A stretch of 64,000 nucleotides of DNA from Paenibacillus soyae (GCF_024623455.1 NZ_JANIPJ010000004.1:308334-372333); one strand, 5' to 3'; counted from the first letter of the stretch, positions 16,386-26,239 are shown. A program made the numbers and translations. Notes: generated by a model from the sequence alone, not told the origin.

Positions 16386-18359
16386 TCAATTATAATCGAT
16401 AACGACCATTTGGTGGCAATCGAGTACGGGAACCGTATACGAAATTTTGCCGTCGTCGCTGCCGTAGGCCAGCGGCGTCATCTGCGGCGCCAAATAAACG
16501 CCGCTTACGGCATGCTCCGTCCGCAAGGATACCTGGACATCGTGGAGCGGCACGATATCCTCGATCACTTCGATGCTCGTTCCCCGGCGGACCGGAGACG
16601 CGTACAACAAATGATTGACCAGCCGCTTCTCGTCCTTCTGCTCCTGTAGAGTAACGACGCCTTGCGCCGGCAAATTCGTCTCCAGCGTCTTGCCGGGAAG
16701 CAGGCGGTTCAGCGCGAATAGCACCGTCTCCTTCAGAATCAGACTGCCTTTGGTCGCGTAATCGTCGAACACGTTCCAGGCGATATAAATGCCGCTGCCG
16801 CTTTCGACCATGCCCGGCCCGCCGTACGCATGGCTGCTCGGCGTGTGCTGATGTGAGCAGAAGGCGAACACGTCTCGATTGAAATACGGGTCCTCGCGCC
16901 GCGCGAGCTCGGTTCCGCCGGCAAGCTCGAGCTTCTGCCCCTCCGAATAGAAGATATAAGAGGCTTCGCCGAGACGGCCCGGCTTGAACAGCGGGCGGAA
17001 ATAGTCGGGACGGTAAGCGTTCCGTCCCGCAAGACGCGCCCCGAAATCGATCGCGAATCGATCACCCTCCGGCTCCAATCCGGACCAGCCGGTCGCGAGA
17101 ATGCGGCCTCCCTGCTGTACGAACTGCTCCAGTCTGCTCTGAAGCCCGGCGTCAATTGCCACGTAATCCGGCAGGATCAATACGCGGTAGCTCGCGAAAT
17201 CCTGCTCGAGGTCAATGACGTCGAACAGGAAGTTCCCTTCGAGCAGCATGCGCACGGCTCCGGCATCGGATTCCGGCTTCCTCTTCTCCGTCCCCGCCTT
17301 TGGATGAATCCCTGCGGCTTCGAGCGACAGAAGCGCGATATCCGCGACGTTCGTCGTCTTCGCGCACCAGGCTTCCTTGCTCTCCACCTCGCGATACGCC
17401 TCGCCGATCAACGCGTAGGTCGCCTCATCCATAAGGCCGTTCGGATGCAGCTGGTCGCCGATCGAGCATTTGGCGCCGTTCGCGATGCTGAGAGCGGCTT
17501 CGTAGCGCAGCGCGTTCGGATGCTTGTAACCCCCGAATTCGCCCCATGACGTATGGAATTTGCCGGTCATGCCGAGGTAATCGACGCCGAGCGTCTGCGC
17601 GTATCTGGCGGACAACGGGAAGTGGTCATAGCCCCAGCCGCCCGTCGGCAGCGATTCCAGCTCCAGGTGGCTGTTCATGAACGCCTGATCCCGGCGGCCC
17701 CGCGCGATATGGCCGTTATTATGGAAGATCGGCAGTCCCGGCTTCACCTGTTCTACCGTCTCTTTCACCCGCGCCGTATAACGGGCGTACGTCCGCTCCC
17801 ACAGCGGGCGCATCGCCGACTCGTCCCGCGGATCGATGCCTTCGCGTCTTGCGCCCGCGACGCAGGTATGGCAATAGCATTTGCGCACGCCGACGATATC
17901 GAGGAACAAGCCATCCGCTTCATACCGGGATAACGTCTCATGAATTTGAGCAAGCAAAATATCCAAATACGGCGAGTTCAGGCAAAACTCGTGATAGCCC
18001 GGCTCCATAAAGCCCTTCACCCATCTCGTCGCGTCGTTCTCGTCCCGGACAAGCCACTCCGGATGACGTCTAACCAGCTTCTCGTCGAGTCCCGCGGACA
18101 GATAGACAGGCGTCTTCACGCCGATTTCATGGGCGGCCTCGATCTGGGCGCCGAGCAGGTCGAAGCCGAGTCCCGGATGAATTTCGTTCGCCTCCGACGG
18201 GTGGTAGGCCCACCCGTGATGACATTTGGAGAATACCGTAATCGAATCGACGTGACCAAGCTGCAGCATCTGCTGGAATTGCTTCTTGTCGAATTGAGCG
18301 CCGATCGGCGTGATCGCCTCGGATGTGTGAAAATCGAGATGGACTTGACGGAATCGCAT
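16386..18359 (-). CDS. GHL6-type glycoside hydrolase with GH42-like trimerisation domain
   Basis: A 657-residue cytoplasmic enzyme. Start at 18359 (MRFRQVHLDFHTSEAI) follows AAGGGAGC. Residues 1-350 form a TIM barrel like the GHL6 and GH42 hydrolases, with HLDFHTSE at the start and DGLFLDIVGVRKCYCHTC around residue 170, where the Asp pair and Cys cluster are typical. Residues 380-560 resemble the flavodoxin-like beta-galactosidase trimerisation domain (VLILPDYVAIDAGLQ, GGRILATGWSGLE). The family acts on galactosides, arabinosides or fucosides; the true sugar is unknown. It is divergent from an AraC-type regulator at 18527, its likely activator. Confidence 0.83.
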   Translation of the reverse strand: MRFRQVHLDFHTSEAITPIGAQFDKKQFQQMLQLGHVDSITVFSKCHHGWAYHPSEANEIHPGLGFDLLGAQIEAAHEIGVKTPVYLSAGLDEKLVRRHPEWLVRDENDATRWVKGFMEPGYHEFCLNSPYLDILLAQIHETLSRYEADGLFLDIVGVRKCYCHTCVAGARREGIDPRDESAMRPLWERTYARYTARVKETVEQVKPGLPIFHNNGHIARGRRDQAFMNSHLELESLPTGGWGYDHFPLSARYAQTLGVDYLGMTGKFHTSWGEFGGYKHPNALRYEAALSIANGAKCSIGDQLHPNGLMDEATYALIGEAYREVESKEAWCAKTTNVADIALLSLEAAGIHPKAGTEKRKPESDAGAVRMLLEGNFLFDVIDLEQDFASYRVLILPDYVAIDAGLQSRLEQFVQQGGRILATGWSGLEPEGDRFAIDFGARLAGRNAYRPDYFRPLFKPGRLGEASYIFYSEGQKLELAGGTELARREDPYFNRDVFAFCSHQHTPSSHAYGGPGMVESGSGIYIAWNVFDDYATKGSLILKETVLFALNRLLPGKTLETNLPAQGVVTLQEQKDEKRLVNHLLYASPVRRGTSIEVIEDIVPLHDVQVSLRTEHAVSGVYLAPQMTPLAYGSDDGKISYTVPVLDCHQMVVIDYN

Positions 18360-18526
18360 ATAAGCTCGCTCCCTTTCCGGTTCGTATGCCTTAAGTATAT
18401 AAACCAAGAGCCCCCGCCGGACAGATTCGGAATCGACTTTCAATCGCACATTTTCTACCTAAATGCTAAATACCCGTGTTACAATATTGCACAACAATCG
18501 CAGTTGAGAAAAGGAGCGCCCCGCAG
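18360..18526. promoter_or_regulatory. Divergent promoter region, glycosidase versus AraC regulator
   Basis: A 167-base gap between the minus-strand glycosidase operon and the plus-strand AraC gene, holding both promoters. AATATTG-CACAA-CAATCG near 18483 is a weak partial dyad. No strong operator is visible by eye. Confidence 0.4.
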
Positions 18527-19396
18527 ATGAACTGCTTGGAATTATCGATCCCGCCGCTGCCGCAGCTTGTCACGATCGGACACTCCTTCTGGCCGCCCGG
18601 ACAGAAGCATCTGGCAAGATCCTTCGACGTATACGACATGCTGTTCGTGAACAAGGGCACCTTGTACATTACCGAGGACGGGGAGCCTTACGAAATCCAA
18701 GAAGGCCGCATGCTCGTGCTCGAGCCGAACCGTCATCATGTCGGACATCGGTCGTGCGACGAGATCACCGACATTTATTGGGTTCACTTCATCCATCCGG
18801 CGCCCGTCCGAACCATCGAAAGCGAGAGCATCCCCTGGTCGTTTCCCTATGCCAAAGGAACGGATCTCGACGTCGCGCCGCATCGGCAAATGATGTATAT
18901 TCCGAAATTCGGCGGCTTCGATGCCCCCGACATCCTCCCGCGCCTTGAGCGGATGCTGGAGCTGCATCACGCCTTATCGGCCTCGAGCTCCCTCTCGCTG
19001 CAGGCGGAGCTGGCAGGCTTGTTCGTACAGCTGCAAGCGGCGGCTCGCGCGCGGTATGCCTCCCGCTCCAGACAGCTGTGCGACCGGGCGATCGCATACT
19101 TGCAGCAGAATATGACCCGCCCCTTCGACGCCAAGCACATGGAGCAGACGCTGCATTACCGCTTCGACTATATCGCGCGCTGCCTCAAAACGCACACCGG
19201 CCGGAGCCCTCTCCAATATTTGCACGACGCGCAGATCCGCGCGGCGAAAACGCTGCTAGGAAGCACGGAGCTGTCCGTGTCCGAGGTCGGCGAACGCGTC
19301 GGCATCGAGAACGCCAATTACTTCATCCGGCTGTTCCGGAAGCAAACCGGCACGACGCCGGGTCAATACCGCTTAGCCCGGATCGGGCGAGCATGA
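18527..19396 (+). CDS. AraC family transcriptional regulator with cupin sensor domain
   Basis: A 289-residue regulator. The start is taken at 18527, as AAGGAGC lies ten bases upstream. The N-terminal 140 residues form an AraC-type cupin (DMLFVNKGTLYITEDGEPYEI, then MLVLEPNRHHVGHR). The C-terminal HTH pair covers about 190-285 (ERVGIENANYFIRLFRKQTGTTPGQYR). It faces the GHL6-type glycosidase operon and probably activates it in response to its sugar. It ends at a terminator shared with the convergent AraC gene. Confidence 0.92.
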   Translation: MNCLELSIPPLPQLVTIGHSFWPPGQKHLARSFDVYDMLFVNKGTLYITEDGEPYEIQEGRMLVLEPNRHHVGHRSCDEITDIYWVHFIHPAPVRTIESESIPWSFPYAKGTDLDVAPHRQMMYIPKFGGFDAPDILPRLERMLELHHALSASSSLSLQAELAGLFVQLQAAARARYASRSRQLCDRAIAYLQQNMTRPFDAKHMEQTLHYRFDYIARCLKTHTGRSPLQYLHDAQIRAAKTLLGSTELSVSEVGERVGIENANYFIRLFRKQTGTTPGQYRLARIGRA

Positions 19397-19400
19397 CAAA

Positions 19401-19427
19401 AAACAGCAGGGTATCGTCCTGCTGTTT
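19401..19427. terminator. Bidirectional terminator between convergent AraC genes
   Basis: AAACAGCAGG-GTATCGT-CCTGCTGTTT lies between the two convergent regulators and slightly overlaps the stop codon of the minus-strand gene. Confidence 0.75.
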
Positions 19428-20325
19428 AAGCTTTGGCGGAATGATGGAGCGCCGACCGGTAGTCGAGCGGCGTCATGCCTTTATGTTTTTTGAACAGCTT
19501 GCAGAAATATGGCGCGCCGAACCCGCCGATCTCGCTCGCGATTTGCCCGACCGGCTTGTCGGAATTGCCGAGCAGCGCGCATGCTTCGCGGATCCTTCTG
19601 CCCGTGACGTAATCCGTCAGCGATACGCCGGTATACTGCTTGAATAGGTGAGAGACATAGGTCGGAGACAAATGCAGCTCCTCGGCCAGCAGCTCCAGGC
19701 TGAACGGCCGCTTGTAATGAAGCTCCACCCAATCCATGATCGCCTCGATGTGTGCCGCGTTTTTGTTGGACCAGCCTTCCGGCGTCTGATCCGAGCGGGG
19801 GATGACCGACAGCTGAAGATGGCGCAGCAGCGTGATCAGGAACAGGACGCGCGCTTCCTCCCGCTCCTCGCCCGGCTCCGCGACCGACCGCGCATGCCCC
19901 TCGATCAGCGCCGAAAGCCGGGATTCTTCGAACGAGAACTTGGGCGAGGACAGCGTACCTTTGTGCAAATAGCGGAGAAAGGCTTCAAGCTTCGGAAAAG
20001 GCGCCAAATAAGGCTCCAGGAACCGCGGATCGAAGGTTAAGTTGGTCCGGACATATCGGCCTCCCATTCGGCCCGGTATGTCCAGCTTATGCAGCTGGTA
20101 CGGCTGGAAGCAGAAAAGCGTCCCTGTCTCCAGCTCATAAGAGTCTCCGTCGACCTCCACGACTCCCTCGCCTTCATGGATGAACAACAGCTCAAGCCCT
20201 TGATGCGCGTGAAATTTTTGGAAATGCTGCTCCGCTCCCGACCACTCATCCCGGAAAGCCAGAAAAAAGCTCCGGTTTCCCGGCTCAACATGCTCAATAC
20301 GAGACGCCAACTCCCCCGCCCCCAT
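19426..20325 (-). CDS. AraC family transcriptional regulator with cupin sensor domain
   Basis: About 299 residues. The N-terminal cupin has HAHQGLELLFIHEGEGVVEVDG and a typical FQPYQLHKLDIPG segment. The C-terminal HTH domain (about 195-290) has LAEELHLSPTYVSHLFKQ and ends in KKHKGMTPLDYR. The start is uncertain: ATG at 20325 has no clear ribosome site, and a TTG 15 bases upstream is too close to a likely -10 (TAAAAT, 20355-20350). It is divergent from the operon at 20423-26142, so the mutarotase-like/GH2/lyase genes are its probable targets. Confidence 0.88.
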   Translation of the reverse strand: MGAGELASRIEHVEPGNRSFFLAFRDEWSGAEQHFQKFHAHQGLELLFIHEGEGVVEVDGDSYELETGTLFCFQPYQLHKLDIPGRMGGRYVRTNLTFDPRFLEPYLAPFPKLEAFLRYLHKGTLSSPKFSFEESRLSALIEGHARSVAEPGEEREEARVLFLITLLRHLQLSVIPRSDQTPEGWSNKNAAHIEAIMDWVELHYKRPFSLELLAEELHLSPTYVSHLFKQYTGVSLTDYVTGRRIREACALLGNSDKPVGQIASEIGGFGAPYFCKLFKKHKGMTPLDYRSALHHSAKA

Positions 20326-20422
20326 ATCCGAATATCGCAAACTAGTTATATTTTAGCACAACATGGAATTACCCGTCCGCTACTATAATGTAGGCATCAC
20401 GACATTTCCCGGAGGTTCCCCT

Positions 20423-21052
20423 ATGAAACGTTACCATTATCGCGCTCAAATCCGCCCCGGTATCGTACCGGAAGCGTATTTCCGCGATGCGCTGCCGGAG
20501 CTGGCTCAACGCATGGAGATGCGCGAAGCTCGCCGGCTAAGCTTGTTCCGCTGCGCCGACGCGCTGTTTCTCTACTACGAAAGCGTGACGGAAGACGTCG
20601 ATCCCCATGCCCTCTTCGGCCATTGCGAAGCGGCGCTGGAAGCATGGCCCGGCGAGGACATGCTCCGCAGATGGGTGCCGATGATGGACATTTTCCATTA
20701 TCAGCGGCCCGTCAGCGAGAAGCATTGGCGCAGAACGGACCCGAACGCGAAACCGTTCGCGCGAATTGCGCGGCTGAGGCCGGAGCAAGTGGCGAGCTAC
20801 GTCTTCTATCACTACCAGTATCAGGAGGAGAAACCCGGAGACGGCGACAAATTCGGAATGATCGCGCTTCACGAAAACGTGATGTTCTTCTATTCGGAGC
20901 GGCCGGCGACGATCGAGCCGCCTCCTTACGAAGGCAAGCTCTCCACAACGGAGACGCCGGTTGACTGGGCGGCCGCCATGCTGCCTCACTTTATTCCATG
21001 GGAAGGGTCGCAGGACATATGGCGGGAAATCCCGTTGGTGATCCAGCTATGA
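20423..21052 (+). CDS. Mutarotase-like protein (tandem alpha/beta-barrel halves), function unknown
   Basis: A 209-residue soluble protein; ATG at 20423 follows CGGAGG. The chain seems to be built of two similar halves, each with the strand-helix pattern of small dimeric alpha/beta-barrel proteins (KRYHYRAQIRPGIVPEAYF near the start, FARIARLRPEQVASYVFYH in the second half). This layout recalls the L-rhamnose mutarotase RhaM, but no catalytic signature can be confirmed. It is the first gene of an operon with a GH2 enzyme and an alginate-lyase-fold protein, so a sugar-related role is reasonable. TATAAT at 20384-20389 is a candidate -10. Confidence 0.7.
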   Translation: MKRYHYRAQIRPGIVPEAYFRDALPELAQRMEMREARRLSLFRCADALFLYYESVTEDVDPHALFGHCEAALEAWPGEDMLRRWVPMMDIFHYQRPVSEKHWRRTDPNAKPFARIARLRPEQVASYVFYHYQYQEEKPGDGDKFGMIALHENVMFFYSERPATIEPPPYEGKLSTTETPVDWAAAMLPHFIPWEGSQDIWREIPLVIQL

Positions 21053-21084
21053 CGATCCGGACAAACGGGAAGGAGCTGACTCGG

Positions 21085-24000
21085 ATGCGCGATTCGTTTT
21101 GCTTGAACGGCGAGTGGAGCTTTATGCCGCTGTATGGGAGCGAGCCGGATATCGGACTGCCGGATGAACTGATCTATGAGGAAATGAAGGTGCGCGTGCC
21201 GTCCAGCTGGAGAAGCGCCTACGTTAGGCCGTCGGGCAAGCCGTTCGGGGAAATTCCCGAATATGATTACGCGCCTTTTGACGTATTTGGTTACCCGAAG
21301 GCGTGGAACAAGGCGGACGCGGGCGTCCTGCATCGGACGTTCCGGCTGCCCGATTCGATGACGGCCGGGGACAAGCGCGTCTTTTTGCGCTTTGACGGCA
21401 TCATGCAGAAAGCAGCGGTTTATCTGGACCGCCGTCTCATTGCAATATGGGAAGACGGCTATTTGCCCCTTCGGGTAGAGGTGTCGGCATGGACCAAGGC
21501 AGGCGCCGAGCATCATCTGCATGTCGTCTGCGGCAGCTTCGACAAAGTGACGATTCCTTCCGGGCAGAAGAAAATAACGGGCCTAGCCGGCTCTTGGTTC
21601 GGCTCGCTCGCCAGAGGCATCTGGCAGGACGTGTATGTGGAAAGCCGCCCTGCCGCCTCGCTGGCGGATATGACGATCCGTACATCGGTGAGGGAGAGCC
21701 GACTCGAGGTCGATGCAAGGCTCGAGCTTGCAGGACCGCTGCTGGAAGACGACTCGTACAAAGTCCGGCTGGAGGTACGGGATGCGGACCGGGAGCCGGG
21801 GTCTGCGCCCGCACTATCCGCCACCGCGTCCTTGCGAAGGCCGGAGGACGGAGAGGAGCGCGATGGATGCGTCTCGTTCCGGCTTGACTGGGCGGGAGCG
21901 AAGCTATGGAATCCGGATGAGCCGCACCTCTACCGGCTGCAGCTTGCGCTGCTGGACGGCGGCCGCGTCGTCGACCTAGCGGAGGAGCGGTTCGGCTTTC
22001 GGGAAATATGGACCGAAGGCCCGCGGTTCATGCTGAACGGCATACCCGTAAATCTGCGCGGGGATTCGTGGCATTTCCAAGGAGCGCTTCAGCAGACGGA
22101 AGACTATGTGCGGAGCTGGTACCGCATGTGCAAGGAAGCCGGCGTCAACTGCGTCCGTCTGCATGCCGAGCCGCACCCCTCCTATTATTTGGACATCGCG
22201 GACGAGGAAGGGATGCTGATCGTTGACGAAACCGCGATATACGGCTCCAGCAAATCGATGGCGGCGGATCATCCCGATTTTATCGCCAATTGCAAGAAGC
22301 ACGTGCACAGGCTGTTAATGCGGGATCGCAATCACCCGTCGGTCATCCTATGGAGCCTGCAGAATGAGATGCGGTGGGTGGACGGACGCGATGAATTCAA
22401 GCGGCACATCCCTCGCATGATGGACATGATCCGGGAGCTGGACCCGACGCGCCCCATCATCCTGGAAGGCGATAACCGGCTGCTCCCCAAGGACATGACC
22501 GAGGTGGAGAGCCTGCATTACAACATCGACGGCACGATTGCCCAGTGGGACCGGCGGGTGCCGCTCGTATTCGGCGAGCATGGAGGCTGGTGGTATGTCT
22601 GCCCGCAGAATAGCAGCATGTATGTCGGCCTCGCCGCTTACCGGCACGCCGAGGAAGCCGTGAAGGGTCTTGCGGAGAAGGAACGATTATTCGTGGAGTA
22701 CGCCAGACGGCAAGGCGTAACCGGCATCTCCTCCTTTAACTTCGCCCATTATTTCATGCGCGCGATGCCCGAGAGAGATATCCCGCTTCCTCCGGCCGCA
22801 TTGGACACGCCGGGACCTAAGCCGAAGGTCATTCCCAAATATTCGTTGACGCTGAACAACGGCATGCTGCCGGACGGGTATCCCTCCTACATCAAAAATC
22901 CGGCATTCGATAGGATGTCCGCGTCCTTCAAGCCCGTGACGATCATTCCGGCGGAGTACAACCGTTCCTTCTTCGACGACGCGCCGATCAGCCGCAGCTT
23001 CGACGTCTATAATGACACGCTTCATCGCCGCCTTGTCCGAATCGTCTTCGAGGTACGGCAGGACGGACGCCTCGTTCATCGGGAGGCGCTCGTGTTCGAG
23101 CAGCAGCCGGCCGAACGCCGAAGCGCGGCGATCCAGTGGACGCCGGCTCCGGTATCCGAACAGTCGGTTATCCGCTTGTGCGCTCTCCTGTATCATGAAG
23201 AAGAGATCATGCACGAACTGGAACTGGATTATAAGCTCCACCCTGCCTTATTGCGAACCGAGCCGGTCGATATCGGACGGCCGGCCGCTTACGTAGGCGG
23301 CGACAGGGATTTCCATATCGTCCGTGCCCTGCTGCCCGCTTGCGAGCGTGTTGGTGGCGGGGATATCATTCGGTTGGAGCCGGAGACTCTGCTCATCGCA
23401 GGCAGCAAGCTGGACGACGCGGACGGAGAGCTGGAGAAGGCGATGAACGGATTTGCGTTAAGAGGCGGGCGCGTCCTGCTGCTCGAGCAGCTCCATCTCT
23501 CCTTAGGGAAGCTGGCGCTCTCGCGGCAGCCCTTCTTCCGGGCGCATGCCGGCAGCTATGACCATCCTGTCCTGCAGGGTCTCGGCGATGATGATCTTAT
23601 GTTCTGGCACGAGGAGCTTCGCGAGGAAGGTCCGCTCCCCTTCATTTCTGCCGCCTTCGAAATGCCGGTCCAAGGCAGCTTCCATCCTATTCTGAATTGC
23701 GGCGCTGGCGACTTCGGCGACGGCGGCGATCTCTGGTCGCCTCTGCTGGAATACCGCGGCGAACGGGGTCTGTTCATCGCCAATCAGCTGGAGCTTCTCG
23801 ATAACTTCCATCGCGTGCCGCAAGCCTGCCTCCTGCTGCGGGGACTGCTCGCTTATGCGGGAATCGCCGATGCGGCGGCGGCCGTTCGAACCGGCGCGCT
23901 CGCGAAAGCCGGCGGGCACGCGGATCTATTCTTGAGAAACGCGCTACGCCTAAAGTACGACACGATGGACGTATTCGAAATCGAGAGGCTCGAGAATTAC

Positions 24001-25095
24001 GAGCTTCTCCTTGTCGAGCCGCGGCTGCTTGCCGAGGCGGGAGCTCCGGCTGCTTCGGCGCTTCGGCGTTATGCCCAATGCGGCGGCAGGGTTGTTGTTC
24101 TTGCGGCGGAGCCTGGCCAGGAAGCCGTCTTATCCGCGCTCTTGGACCGCTCCGTATCCATACGGGAGCAGGAGACCTTCCATCTCGAAGCGGACTACGC
24201 GATTCCCGAAGCGCGAGGCTTAAGCCCCCTCGACCTCTTCGGCTTCGATAAGGTGTTCCTCTCTCCCAGAGAAGTCGCGAACCGTCCGCTCGCCGCCCAC
24301 GGCATAGAGGCGACGCACGGCATGTCCGTTCTATGCTCGGGCGTCGAAGGGACGGCGTGGAAGGATTATTTCGTAGGGCAGCATACAGATGAATACAGCA
24401 GGCGCGCGTTAATTGAGCTGAACAGGGAGACGGAACGTCCGGCTGGTCATTATGTGCTGGCGGAATCGTTGGGCGAAGGAAGACTTCTCTTGTCCCAGCT
24501 CTTGATGGAGCCGGCAAGCGACAAGGCGGTCCGCCTGTATACGAAGCTGCTCGCCAATCTAGGCGCCTCCTTCGACGACAAGCTTCTCGCGGCAGCGAAA
24601 GGCGACGAAGCTTGGGCCGTGGAGAAAGTGATGGCGCTGCCCTGCCCGTCCCATGTCGATTTCGAGGCGATGAAGGCCTATTATATCGATCCGGCGTTCT
24701 CGCTGAACAATCTGGGCGAAGGCTTGTACGGGTGGATGATGAAGAAGGAACGGGTACGCGAGGACGGCAGCTTCCGCATCGCCAACCCGGGACGCGAGCG
24801 TTGGTTCCTCAGCTGCTTCGTGTATATGCTGGAGCCGGGCCTCGGCCCGTATGAAATCCGCCGCGGCCGGCTGGCCGTGGATGCCAACTGCGATTACGAA
24901 ATCTATATGAACGGCTGTAAAATAATCGATCAAGAACAACGTATATCGCTGAAAGCCGGTATAAACCGGTTAATCATCATCGTGTCGGACCCGGAAGAAA
25001 CGCTTCGGATCCGCATGGTGTTCCTTACGGAGGAGGGCTCCTATATGAGGCACCTTCAGTACCGGCTGACGATCGACGAAGTGGAGCCTAAATAA
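21085..25095 (+). CDS. Very large GH2-family glycoside hydrolase
   Basis: About 1336 residues. ATG at 21085 is preferred because AAGGAG lies nine bases upstream; ATG at 21049 would overlap the previous stop as ATGA and is also possible. Order: sugar-binding jelly roll (about 1-190), Ig-like domain (190-300), TIM barrel (300-600) with acid/base Glu in LWSLQNEMRW and nucleophile Glu in LVFGEHGGWW. An Ig-like region follows, then two stretches resembling the amidotransferase-like beta-galactosidase fold (PETLLIAGSKLDD; ENYELLLVEPRLLAE) and a C-terminal beta domain. No signal peptide, so it acts in the cytosol. A beta-galactosidase or beta-glucuronidase specificity is possible. Confidence 0.88.
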   Translation: MRDSFCLNGEWSFMPLYGSEPDIGLPDELIYEEMKVRVPSSWRSAYVRPSGKPFGEIPEYDYAPFDVFGYPKAWNKADAGVLHRTFRLPDSMTAGDKRVFLRFDGIMQKAAVYLDRRLIAIWEDGYLPLRVEVSAWTKAGAEHHLHVVCGSFDKVTIPSGQKKITGLAGSWFGSLARGIWQDVYVESRPAASLADMTIRTSVRESRLEVDARLELAGPLLEDDSYKVRLEVRDADREPGSAPALSATASLRRPEDGEERDGCVSFRLDWAGAKLWNPDEPHLYRLQLALLDGGRVVDLAEERFGFREIWTEGPRFMLNGIPVNLRGDSWHFQGALQQTEDYVRSWYRMCKEAGVNCVRLHAEPHPSYYLDIADEEGMLIVDETAIYGSSKSMAADHPDFIANCKKHVHRLLMRDRNHPSVILWSLQNEMRWVDGRDEFKRHIPRMMDMIRELDPTRPIILEGDNRLLPKDMTEVESLHYNIDGTIAQWDRRVPLVFGEHGGWWYVCPQNSSMYVGLAAYRHAEEAVKGLAEKERLFVEYARRQGVTGISSFNFAHYFMRAMPERDIPLPPAALDTPGPKPKVIPKYSLTLNNGMLPDGYPSYIKNPAFDRMSASFKPVTIIPAEYNRSFFDDAPISRSFDVYNDTLHRRLVRIVFEVRQDGRLVHREALVFEQQPAERRSAAIQWTPAPVSEQSVIRLCALLYHEEEIMHELELDYKLHPALLRTEPVDIGRPAAYVGGDRDFHIVRALLPACERVGGGDIIRLEPETLLIAGSKLDDADGELEKAMNGFALRGGRVLLLEQLHLSLGKLALSRQPFFRAHAGSYDHPVLQGLGDDDLMFWHEELREEGPLPFISAAFEMPVQGSFHPILNCGAGDFGDGGDLWSPLLEYRGERGLFIANQLELLDNFHRVPQACLLLRGLLAYAGIADAAAAVRTGALAKAGGHADLFLRNALRLKYDTMDVFEIERLENYELLLVEPRLLAEAGAPAASALRRYAQCGGRVVVLAAEPGQEAVLSALLDRSVSIREQETFHLEADYAIPEARGLSPLDLFGFDKVFLSPREVANRPLAAHGIEATHGMSVLCSGVEGTAWKDYFVGQHTDEYSRRALIELNRETERPAGHYVLAESLGEGRLLLSQLLMEPASDKAVRLYTKLLANLGASFDDKLLAAAKGDEAWAVEKVMALPCPSHVDFEAMKAYYIDPAFSLNNLGEGLYGWMMKKERVREDGSFRIANPGRERWFLSCFVYMLEPGLGPYEIRRGRLAVDANCDYEIYMNGCKIIDQEQRISLKAGINRLIIIVSDPEETLRIRMVFLTEEGSYMRHLQYRLTIDEVEPK

Positions 25096-25131
25096 CGACG
25101 GAATGCCGCACGCACGGCAGGAAAGGAAACC

Positions 25132-26142
25132 ATGCCTATGAACAGCCACAGCCCGACTGCACGAGACCATCTGCTTCGCCTTGCGGACGAAAGCTTGTCC
25201 GCTCCCTGCCACGCCGTTTCGGTCTGGACGATCCCCGGCTTCTACTTCGACGCCGCCGGCCATCAAGCCGCCAAGCGGCTGATGGAAGCGGACGCGCAAG
25301 CCGCTTACGCGACGGCGCTCGCCTTCCGAATGACGGGCGAGCCCGCTTACGCCGACAAAGCGGTTGAGCTGATCGACGGCTGGGCCTCCGTCAACCGCGG
25401 ATTGGCGGGGCTTGACGGGCCGCTGGTGTCCGCATACCTGGGAGTGGGCTTCATACAAGCTGCCCTGATGATCGACGCTTATGAAGGCTGGCAGAGAGTA
25501 ACGCGAGAGCGGTTCATCCGCTGGATGACCTCCGTCTGCTTGCCCGCATGGGAGGGTATCCCGCTTCGCAACAACTGGCAGAGCTGGGGCCTGTACGCCC
25601 GGCTGTCGCTCTTCCGGCTCGTGGGCGATCATTCCCGTCTTGCGGATGGAGCCGAGCGTCTGAAAGAGCATATCGACGAGTCGCTAGCGCGGTCGGGGTT
25701 CCTCCCTGAAGAGACGCTGCGGGGAACGAAGTCGGTCTGGTACCATTATTTCGCCCTTGCTCCGCTGACGGCCGCCGCCAAGCAGGTGCTGGATGTAACC
25801 GGCGAGGATCTGTTCCGCTGGATATCCCCAAGCGGCAACACCATCAAAAAAGCGCTCGATACGCTGCTGCATTACGTCGATGGCCGCGCGGATGAATGGC
25901 CTTACGACAAAGGACAGGAGGTACCGTCCCCCTTATCGGCCGAAACCTGGCCGCTGGATCTGTTCGAAGCGATGGCATGCATGTACGGGGAACCCGCCTA
26001 TGAACGGTTCGTCGCTCCCCATCGCCCGATTATGGGTCATATCAATCGGAACAACGGCTATTTCCAGTCGTACGCTTGGGTATTTCCGGCGCTGCGGCTG
26101 CAGGTGGAAGGCATAGCTTACCGTAGCCGTGATGATCGGTAA
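25132..26142 (+). CDS. Alginate-lyase-superfamily protein (alpha/alpha-toroid)
   Basis: A 336-residue cytoplasmic protein matching the alginate_lyase fold (PF05426), built from helix pairs. The conserved segment NNWQSWGLYARLSLFRLVG corresponds to the Asn-His/Trp-Ser region lining the active site; ETLRGTKSVWYHYFALAPL and WPYDKGQEVPSPLSAETWPLDLFEA follow. AGGAAAGGAAACC precedes the ATG. It lies 36 bases after the GH2 gene. The family includes PL5 lyases and proteins of unproven activity; breakdown of uronic-acid oligosaccharides with the neighbouring GH2 enzyme is a fair inference. Confidence 0.85.
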   Translation: MPMNSHSPTARDHLLRLADESLSAPCHAVSVWTIPGFYFDAAGHQAAKRLMEADAQAAYATALAFRMTGEPAYADKAVELIDGWASVNRGLAGLDGPLVSAYLGVGFIQAALMIDAYEGWQRVTRERFIRWMTSVCLPAWEGIPLRNNWQSWGLYARLSLFRLVGDHSRLADGAERLKEHIDESLARSGFLPEETLRGTKSVWYHYFALAPLTAAAKQVLDVTGEDLFRWISPSGNTIKKALDTLLHYVDGRADEWPYDKGQEVPSPLSAETWPLDLFEAMACMYGEPAYERFVAPHRPIMGHINRNNGYFQSYAWVFPALRLQVEGIAYRSRDDR

Positions 26143-26190
26143 ATCCTCATTGTACCGGTCTCGCCGTCGGACATACGGAACAAACGACGA

Positions 26191-26233
26191 AAGCCGATCC
26201 GATACGGGGCGTCCCCCCGAATTGGATCGGCTT
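26191..26233. terminator. Bidirectional terminator
   Basis: AAGCCGATCC pairs with GGATCGGCTT across a 23-base loop that itself contains GGGG/CCCC. It lies between the convergent lyase and chemoreceptor genes. Confidence 0.7.
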
Positions 26234-26239
26234 CTTCTA

